From Candidatus Adiutrix sp. (GTDB lineage: Bacteria > Desulfobacterota > Desulfarculia > Adiutricales > Adiutricaceae): a DNA stretch of 10,266 nucleotides. The stretch is from assembly GCA_031273445.1 (NCBI GenBank), contig JAISRV010000092.1, forward strand, positions 1-10,266. The letters are read 5' to 3'. This document shows, piece after piece, positions 6,286 to 10,266 of the stretch. The notes under the pieces were generated by a model. It ran no database searches. It had not been told where the DNA came from and worked only from the letters and a program-made list of their open reading frames with translations. Each line of letters opens with the position of its first letter. Positions within the stretch are counted from its first letter, which is position 1. The translations under genes were made by a program, and so were the position numbers.

Positions 6286-6423
6286 ATCGCTCATTTTTTG
6301 TTTCATCGCTCATTTTTGTCTCATCGCTCATTTTTTGTTTCATCGCTCATTTTTTGTTTCATCGCTCATTTTTGTCTCATCGCTCATTTTTGTCTCATCG
6401 CTCATTTTTTGTTTCATCGCTCA
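6276..6423. repeat. eight-unit 18/19-bp tandem array
   Basis: The core CATCGCTCA starts at 6285, 6304, 6322, 6341, 6360, 6378, 6396 and 6415, so spacings are 18 or 19. There are two unit types: a 19-mer with T6-GTTT and an 18-mer with T5-GTCT, in which T-run length and the T/C difference go together. The first unit is a hybrid with T5 and GTTT. Read on the minus strand the unit is TGAGCGATGAAAC plus an A-tract. It sits directly upstream of the -10 box of the minus-strand gene. There are no unique spacers, so it is not a CRISPR. Confidence 0.9.
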
Positions 6424-6459
6424 TTTGTTCCGTTCGTTAAGCCTCGCCATTTCAGGAGC
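6405..6459 (+). repeat. 55-bp direct repeat, right copy
   Basis: Partner of 5415-5469 with four mismatches. Its first 19 bases are the last unit of the tandem array, so the array looks as if it expanded from this copy while the left copy kept one unit. Confidence 0.8.
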
Positions 6460-6707
6460 TGAGAGCTAGCGGTTCTCTGGCGTGCTGCCGGCCCCGGCCT
6501 ATTTTTGCCTATTGACGGGGCAAGTCTTGCCTAGGCCCGAGATTGGCCTAGCAATATTATATAATAAAATTAATATATTATAAAAAATAACTCTTGGCCT
6601 GTATTTTGCTCATTGTTGGCCGGGGACGTCAGCCGGGAGCGAAAGCGGCTGGTCGAAAGGGCAACTGTCGAATTTTTTGAAAACGGTCTAAAAAGCGAGG
6701 CAGCAAC
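6460..6707. other. gene-free gap with palindromes, AT-rich stretch and a decayed repeat
   Basis: No gene is seen. It holds GGCAAG/CTTGCC around one base (near 6519-6531), CTAGGCC/GGCCTAG (6531-6551, seven-base loop), then an almost pure A/T stretch at 6553-6590 containing TATAAT at 6560-6565 without a clear -35. Bases about 6615-6665 resemble the first half of the structured repeat. Confidence 0.45.
6615..6665 (+). repeat. decayed partial copy of the structured repeat
   Basis: GTTGGCCGGGG... followed by CGGGAGCGAAAGCGGCTGG and TCGAAAGG aligns in order with hairpin A and the linker of the copies at 2559 and 2693, but hairpin B is missing. It keeps a stem CAGCCG (6630-6635) / CGGCTG (6646-6651) around GCGAAAGC. 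The homology is imperfect. Confidence 0.4.
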
Positions 6708-7190
6708 ATGAAAATAGAATCAGCCGATTATCTGGAGCAGTTACGATCGGCCAGCAAACCCAGAACCTCGGGGGCGTCTGAAGGGGAGCCTGGATTTTCC
6801 AAGTTGCTTGAGGCGCCGGAAGGAACCGCCGCCCCGGCGCGGCAGCTGGAAACGGCCCCGGCCGCCCCGGGCGGGCTTTTGGAAAACAGCGGCCTGGCCG
6901 GGCGAATTCTGGCCGGGCGGGGAGTGGCTGAAAGCGCGCCGGTCAGTGCTGACGAGCAATTGGAAAAAGCGTTGGACAAAATGGAGAGCTATGCCGCGGC
7001 TCTGGGCGACGGGAGGAAAAATCTCAAAGAGATCGAACCGTTGGCCGATGAAATGCGGAAAGCCGCCGGTCAGCTGGCCAAACTTGGCCAGAGCCTGTCT
7101 CCGGATCATCCTCTGAAAAATTTGGCCAACGACGCCGCCGTGCTGGCCACAGTCGAGGCCATGAAATTCAAGCGCGGCGACTACGTGTAA
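6708..7190 (+). CDS. small conserved-looking protein of unknown function
   Basis: A 160-residue protein I do not recognise with certainty. The first 75 or so residues are Ala/Pro/Gly-rich and probably disordered. Residues of about 80-125 are strongly helical and charged (DEQLEKALDKMESYAAAL, then LADEMRKAAGQLAKL) and could form a coiled coil. The C-terminus is the compact segment LATVEAMKFKRGDYV. There is no signal peptide or membrane segment. The start is well supported by GCGAGG at 6695-6700, seven bases before the ATG. The next gene also codes for a small protein with a disordered N-terminal half and an end in aromatic-Val (VYV), so the two may belong together. A structural or regulatory accessory role is possible, but nothing here proves one. 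Confidence 0.75.
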   Translation: MKIESADYLEQLRSASKPRTSGASEGEPGFSKLLEAPEGTAAPARQLETAPAAPGGLLENSGLAGRILAGRGVAESAPVSADEQLEKALDKMESYAAALGDGRKNLKEIEPLADEMRKAAGQLAKLGQSLSPDHPLKNLANDAAVLATVEAMKFKRGDYV

Positions 7191-7249
7191 GGGCGGGGCG
7201 GCCGGGCGCCGGCAGTTCCCGACTGTAAGCGAATACATTTAAAAAGCAA

Positions 7250-7371
7250 GTCGCCCCCGGAGAGGGGCGACGGAGCGGAGCGACTGGTTGAGAGGCTGAC
7301 AAACTCGCTCGCCGGGCAAAAAGCACATTTTTTGCCCGGCTACGATCAGGCCCGACAAGGCTCCAAGCCAA
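7250..7371. repeat. structured intergenic repeat, locus 2 copy 1
   Basis: Third copy of the family. Hairpin A pairs GTCGCCCC (7250-7257) with GGGGCGAC (7264-7271), eight perfect pairs with a six-base loop. Hairpin B pairs 7311-7322 with 7329-7340 (GCCGGGCAAAAA, 12 perfect pairs). Both stems differ in base pairs from locus 1 but still pair fully. The tail is GGCTCCAAGCCAA. Confidence 0.85.
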
Positions 7372-7383
7372 AATGAGAAGACA

Positions 7384-7483
7384 GCTCGGAGCGACTGGTT
7401 GAGAGGCTGACAAACTCGCTCGCCGGGCAAAAAGCACATTTTTTGCCCGGCTACGACCCAGCCCCGCCAAGGCTCCAAGCCAA
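7384..7483. repeat. structured intergenic repeat, locus 2 copy 2 (5' truncated)
   Basis: Fourth copy, 111 bases after the third in the same orientation. It lacks hairpin A and keeps the linker and hairpin B (7422-7433 with 7440-7451). Bases 7387-7456 are identical to 7276-7345. It ends with the same GGCTCCAAGCCAA tail, 21 bases before the next start codon. Confidence 0.85.
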
Positions 7484-7504
7484 TTTAATTGAAGGCCACA
7501 AATT

Positions 7505-7840
7505 ATGCAGGTTGCCGCCAACAGTTATAACAGTCTGGGCCGGTTGGGGCCGCATTATGAACGGCCCGAATTCCGTCCGCCGGCAACTGCGGAGCAAAAC
7601 GGCGAAACGCCTTCACGGGGGATGACCCGAGGCGACCGCAGCACTTTAAGCGTCAGAAACGCCGCAGGTTCCCTTAAAAAAGCGGGCGCGGCCGCGCCCG
7701 CCGGGAAACCAAATCTGGAACAGGTCAGAGTTCTTATCGCCGATACCGCCGGCCTCATCCGCAATCTTGCCCCCTACAGCACCAGTCATAGCCCTCATGC
7801 CCATCTGCCCCAGCGTCTGATGACGCCTGTTTACGTTTAA
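7505..7840 (+). CDS. small protein of unknown function
   Basis: A 111-residue protein I do not recognise. It opens MQVAANSYNSLGRLGPHYERP and has a Gly/Ala/Lys-rich middle that is probably disordered. It ends in a more ordered part, VRVLIADTAGLIRNL then HSPHAHLPQRLMTPVYV. There is no signal peptide or membrane segment. The ATG has only a weak ribosome site (GAAGG at 7491-7495, nine bases away). Codon use with GC-rich third positions resembles the neighbours and supports a real gene. Upstream is the structured repeat; downstream is the promoter of the pentapeptide gene. It may be co-transcribed with the 6708 gene through the repeat pair. Existence is likely but not certain. Confidence 0.6.
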   Translation: MQVAANSYNSLGRLGPHYERPEFRPPATAEQNGETPSRGMTRGDRSTLSVRNAAGSLKKAGAAAPAGKPNLEQVRVLIADTAGLIRNLAPYSTSHSPHAHLPQRLMTPVYV

Positions 7841-7877
7841 GCCTGACGGCGCCGGAAAGCCGCTTCATTAACATTAA

Positions 7878-7906
7878 TAGACAAAAAGGCGTAAAATTAA
7901 TATAAT
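7878..7906 (+). promoter_or_regulatory. sigma-70-type promoter of the pentapeptide gene
   Basis: -35 TAGACA at 7878-7883 and -10 TATAAT at 7901-7906 with 17 bases between. Transcription would start near 7913, just before the ribosome site AGGAGG at 7915-7920. This rules out the ATG at 7905 as the start codon, since it overlaps the -10 box. Confidence 0.75.
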
Positions 7907-7925
7907 GAAAAAACAGGAGGCGTCA

Positions 7926-8264
7926 ATGAGCGATATCAGACGTTTAGCTAAACCGAAAGAACTTTTTGAAGAAGGCCGGGATGTTTTCAATAAGCAGGTC
8001 GCGGCCGGCAAGGTTCCGGATTTTGCCGGCCAGAACCTTTCTGATTTGGACTTGACCGGCTTCAATCTGAAAAACGCCGACCTATCGGGCTGTTACCTGC
8101 GCGGCGCCAACTTGGCCGGGGTTGATCTGTCCGAAGCCAAGCTGCACGGGGCCAGCCTGAAACAGGCCAACATCAGCGGCTGTCTGTTCCCGGCCGATCT
8201 GGGGGCTGAAGAAATCCGCCTGTCGGTGGAAAAAGGCGCCAGGATTCGCCACCGGAAAGACTGA
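7926..8264 (+). CDS. pentapeptide-repeat protein, short
   Basis: A 112-residue protein with a pentapeptide-repeat core (A(D/N)LxX) at about 33-92. Successive repeats read FAGQN, LSDLD, LTGFN, LKNAD, LSGCY, LRGAN, LAGVD, LSEAK, LHGAS, LKQAN, ISGCL. Known members fold into a right-handed quadrilateral beta-helix; some mimic DNA and protect gyrase, but most have no known role. With about twelve repeats this is a roughly three-coil helix, flanked by a charged N-terminal helix and a basic tail ending RIRHRKD. There is no signal peptide. ATG 7926 is chosen because AGGAGG lies five bases upstream and the -10 box overlaps the earlier ATG at 7905. It has its own promoter with a leader of only about 13 bases. 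A gyrase-protecting role should not be assumed. Confidence 0.88.
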   Translation: MSDIRRLAKPKELFEEGRDVFNKQVAAGKVPDFAGQNLSDLDLTGFNLKNADLSGCYLRGANLAGVDLSEAKLHGASLKQANISGCLFPADLGAEEIRLSVEKGARIRHRKD

Positions 8265-8306
8265 CTTGCCGAATAAAGACAGATTTCATGCCGCCGCGGC
8301 CTTTTT
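8262..8306 (+). repeat. stop-codon-anchored repeat, copy 2, with weak terminator-like hairpin
   Basis: TGACTTGCCGAATAAA from the stop codon matches 3839-3854 at 15 of 16 bases, then GATTTC and GCCGCGG follow as in copy 1. Here GCCG (8290-8293) and CGGC (8297-8300) form a 4-bp stem followed by CTTTTT (8301-8306), which could act as a weak intrinsic terminator for the pentapeptide gene. Confidence 0.45.
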
Positions 8307-8332
8307 GAATAAAGGTATGTTGAATCAGCGTA

Positions 8333-8361
8333 TTGACTTAAACTTCGTCTGAACGTAGTAT
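8333..8361 (+). promoter_or_regulatory. sigma-70-type promoter of metK
   Basis: -35 TTGACT (8333-8338) and -10 TAGTAT (8356-8361) with 17 bases between. A start near 8368 leaves about 64 bases of leader. GAAGGAG at 8418-8424 is the ribosome site. No SAM riboswitch is recognisable in this leader. Confidence 0.65.
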
Positions 8362-8431
8362 GAACAAGGTGGATTCAGGTCTTGTTTTCAAAAACGATAA
8401 AGTCAAAAAATGATAAAGAAGGAGCTTGTGC

Positions 8432-9646
8432 ATGAAACAGGGCGATTTTTTGTTTACGTCGGAATCAGTGACCGAGGGGCATCCCGATAAAATAGCCGAC
8501 CAGATTTCAGACGCGGTGCTGGATTCGATTTTGGCGCAGGATCCCGAAGGTCGCGTGGCCTGCGAAACCCTGGTGACCACCGGAATGGCCATGATCGCCG
8601 GCGAAGTGACCACCAGCAGTTGGGTGGACCTGGCGGCGGTGGTTCGGCGCACTATTGAGAGAGTCGGCTACAACGATTCCAATATGGGCTTCGACTGGCA
8701 GACCTGCGCGGTTATCAACGTCATCGGCAAACAGTCGCCGGACATCGCCATGGGCGTCAATTCCTCAGAGAATCATGAACAGGGGGCCGGCGACCAGGGC
8801 CTCATGTTCGGCTACGCCATTAACGAGACCGAAGTTCTGATGCCCCTGCCCATCTATCTGGCCCACCAGTTGACCAGACGTCTTTCCGTCGTGCGCAAAA
8901 ACGGCTCTTTGAATTTTTTGCGGCCGGACGGCAAGTCCCAAGTCACCATTCAGTATGAAGACAATCTGCCCAAAAGGGTCGAGGCCGTGGTCATCGCCTC
9001 CCAGCATTCCAGCGACATCACCCAGGCCAAGGTGCGCGAAGCCATCATAGAAGAAGTCGTCAAAAAGACCATTCCGCCCCACCTTTTGGACGCCGACACC
9101 AAAATTCACGTCAACGCCACCGGCAATTTCGTCGTCGGCGGCCCCATGGGCGACTGCGGGCTGACCGGGCGCAAAATAATCGTCGACACTTACGGCGGCT
9201 GGGGTCGTCACGGCGGCGGCTGTTTTTCCGGCAAAGACCCTTCCAAGGTCGATCGCAGCGCCTGCTACATGGCCCGTTTCGCGGCCAAGAACGTGGTGGC
9301 CGCGGGCCTGGCCGCTCGCTGTGAAATCCAGTTGGCCTATGCCATCGGCGTGGCCGAGCCTGTTTCCATCATGGCCGACACCTTCGGCTCCGGGCTGGTG
9401 GAAGACCTGAAAATCGCCGCTGCCCTTAAAAAAATATTCTCTTTCAAGCCGGCCGATATGATCGAAACATTGCGGCTCAAGCGGCCGATTTACGAAAAAA
9501 CCGCCAGTTACGGCCATTTCGGGCGCACCGAGCCTGAGTTCACCTGGGAAGCGACGGCCAAGGCCGATGAACTGCGCGCCGCCGCCGGCCTTACCGGCCC
9601 GGCCCCGGGCCTGGCCCCCACTTGCGACGCCGGGAAATGCCGCTGA
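8432..9646 (+). CDS. metK: S-adenosylmethionine synthetase (methionine adenosyltransferase)
   Basis: A 404-residue MetK, full length. It makes S-adenosylmethionine, phosphate and diphosphate from methionine and ATP in the cytosol; the family works as a dimer or tetramer with Mg and K. Seen: the N-terminal [13 protein letters not shown] with the active-site HPDK at 17-20, signature 1 [12 protein letters not shown] at 118-129, and the phosphate-binding glycine-rich signature 2 GGGCFSGKD at 261-269, followed by [18 protein letters not shown]. Cys264 stands where Ala is most common, which the family tolerates. A Cys-containing tail (TCDAGKCR) extends the end. ATG 8432 is chosen for the GAAGGAG site seven bases upstream; an in-frame TTG at 8426 lies too close to it. 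The next gene starts inside the last ten bases. Confidence 0.98.
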   Translation: MKQGDFLFTSESVTEGHPDKIADQISDAVLDSILAQDPEGRVACETLVTTGMAMIAGEVTTSSWVDLAAVVRRTIERVGYNDSNMGFDWQTCAVINVIGKQSPDIAMGVNSSENHEQGAGDQGLMFGYAINETEVLMPLPIYLAHQLTRRLSVVRKNGSLNFLRPDGKSQVTIQYEDNLPKRVEAVVIASQHSSDITQAKVREAIIEEVVKKTIPPHLLDADTKIHVNATGNFVVGGPMGDCGLTGRKIIVDTYGGWGRHGGGCFSGKDPSKVDRSACYMARFAAKNVVAAGLAARCEIQLAYAIGVAEPVSIMADTFGSGLVEDLKIAAALKKIFSFKPADMIETLRLKRPIYEKTASYGHFGRTEPEFTWEATAKADELRAAAGLTGPAPGLAPTCDAGKCR

Positions 9647-10266
9647 AAAATTTGTCCGTAGCTTTAATGGCCGCGGTTTTGGCCCTTGGCCCGGGTCAGG
9701 CGGGAGCGGCCGCGCCGGCCTTGGCGCCGGCTTTGCTCAATTCCCGGCTTCATCCCGACCCGGCCTATACCCAGGGCCTCTTTTTCGACGGCGATAATTT
9801 GTATATATCAGCCGGCCTTTATGGGCGGTCTGAGTTTGCCTGTTGGAGTTTCGGCGCGCTTCCCGCCTCGGCGCCGCAACAGGCCTTTCGGCCGCCGGGT
9901 CATTTTTTCGCCGAAGGCGCGGCTTTGGCCGAGGGCGAAATATATCTTTTAACCTGGCGCAACGAAACCGTTTTCGTCCTGAACCCCGACAACCTGACTC
10001 CGGCGCGCCGCCTGCCTTATGACGGCGAAGGCTGGGGGCTGGGCTGGGATGGCGCCCGCCTGTGGCGCTCGGACGGTTCGGCTTTTCTTCGCCCCCATCG
10101 GCCCGGCGATTTCGCTCCGGCCGGCCCCGCTCTCAGGGTTCATGACGACGGGCGCGAGGTGAGCGGTTTGAACGAGCTGGAGTGGGACCCGGCGACCGGC
10201 CTGATGCTGGCCAACGTTTATGAAAGCGACCTGGTCGCGGCTATTGATCTGTCTGACGGCCGGGTC
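9637..10266 (+). CDS. Glutaminyl-peptide cyclotransferase, exported, 3' end missing
   Basis: The first 210 codons of a gene that is open to the window edge. It matches the plant/bacterial-type glutaminyl cyclase family (Pfam PF05096), five-bladed propeller enzymes that convert N-terminal Gln of proteins to pyroglutamate. Seen: a signal-peptide-like start (MPLKNL, then an Ala/Leu core ending near [11 protein letters not shown]), [25 protein letters not shown] at about 39-63, AEGAAL then [36 protein letters not shown] and [11 protein letters not shown] then ANVYESD, all in family order. The ATG overlaps the end of metK by ten bases (stop at 9644-9646), so it is probably translated by coupling to metK. 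The role is probably maturation of exported proteins in the periplasm. Confidence 0.88.
   Translation, partial: MPLKNLSVALMAAVLALGPGQAGAAAPALAPALLNSRLHPDPAYTQGLFFDGDNLYISAGLYGRSEFACWSFGALPASAPQQAFRPPGHFFAEGAALAEGEIYLLTWRNETVFVLNPDNLTPARRLPYDGEGWGLGWDGARLWRSDGSAFLRPHRPGDFAPAGPALRVHDDGREVSGLNELEWDPATGLMLANVYESDLVAAIDLSDGRV

Noticed and set aside
6276..6423. CRISPR array
   Set aside because: Units are contiguous with no unique spacers, are only 18-19 bp long, and no cas gene is nearby.
6093..6462. Plus-strand frames with repeated Phe-His-Arg-Ser-like peptides
   Set aside because: They are translations of the 18/19-bp array in shifting frames and overlap the start of the minus-strand gene antisense.
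7905..7925. ATG 7905 as the pentapeptide-protein start
   Set aside because: It overlaps the -10 box and lies upstream of the likely transcript start. ATG 7926 has AGGAGG at ideal spacing.
8368..8431. SAM riboswitch in the metK leader
   Set aside because: The leader is about 64 bases with only a weak AACAAG/CTTGTT stem. It has none of the conserved elements of SAM-I or SAM-II that I can recognise.
8765..9517. 250-codon minus-strand frame
   Set aside because: It is a shadow of metK on the opposite strand, and metK has all its family motifs and a good ribosome site.

Overview
The window looks like chromosomal DNA of a Gram-negative anaerobe. The best guess is Desulfobacterota (former Deltaproteobacteria), at low confidence and by inference only. 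The basis is GC-rich genes separated by very AT-rich gaps, a chromosomal parAB pair with a parS-like sequence, a DUF1015 protein, a lone magnesium/cobalt-chelatase-type AAA+ ATPase, exported proteins and abundant structured intergenic repeats. No rRNA, tRNA, transposase or CRISPR array was found.

Layout. At the left edge is most of a parS site, followed by parA and parB (chromosome segregation). Bases 1804-2558 carry no gene. They hold a stem-loop after parB, about 110 bases of extreme AT-richness with DnaA-box-like 9-mers (a possible but unproven origin), then a GC-rich block of hairpins bounded by inverted repeats. Two tandem copies of a structured repeat of about 130 bp follow (2559-2822) and run into the start of a chelatase-type ATPase gene. 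Next comes a DUF1015 protein with a TTG start. A minus-strand gene for an exported Asn/Tyr-rich protein (5509-6222) lies between two 55-bp direct repeats. An eight-unit 18/19-bp tandem array sits directly upstream of its extended -10 promoter. Two small unrecognised proteins (6708-7190 and 7505-7840) are separated by a second tandem pair of the structured repeat. The right end holds a short pentapeptide-repeat protein, metK (S-adenosylmethionine synthetase), and the start of an exported glutaminyl-peptide cyclotransferase that overlaps metK and runs off the window.

The genes do not form one pathway. ParA, ParB and parS work together, and metK is probably translationally coupled to the cyclotransferase gene. 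The rest look like separate transcription units with recognisable promoters at 7878-7906 (pentapeptide gene), 8333-8361 (metK) and about 6256-6285 on the minus strand (exported protein).

The most unusual content is non-coding. The roughly 130-bp repeat family has two hairpins whose paired bases change in a compensatory way between the two loci, which is evidence that the fold is selected. The repeat also supplies the upstream sequence, and possibly the start codon, of the chelatase ATPase gene. The second notable element is the 18/19-bp array abutting a promoter.
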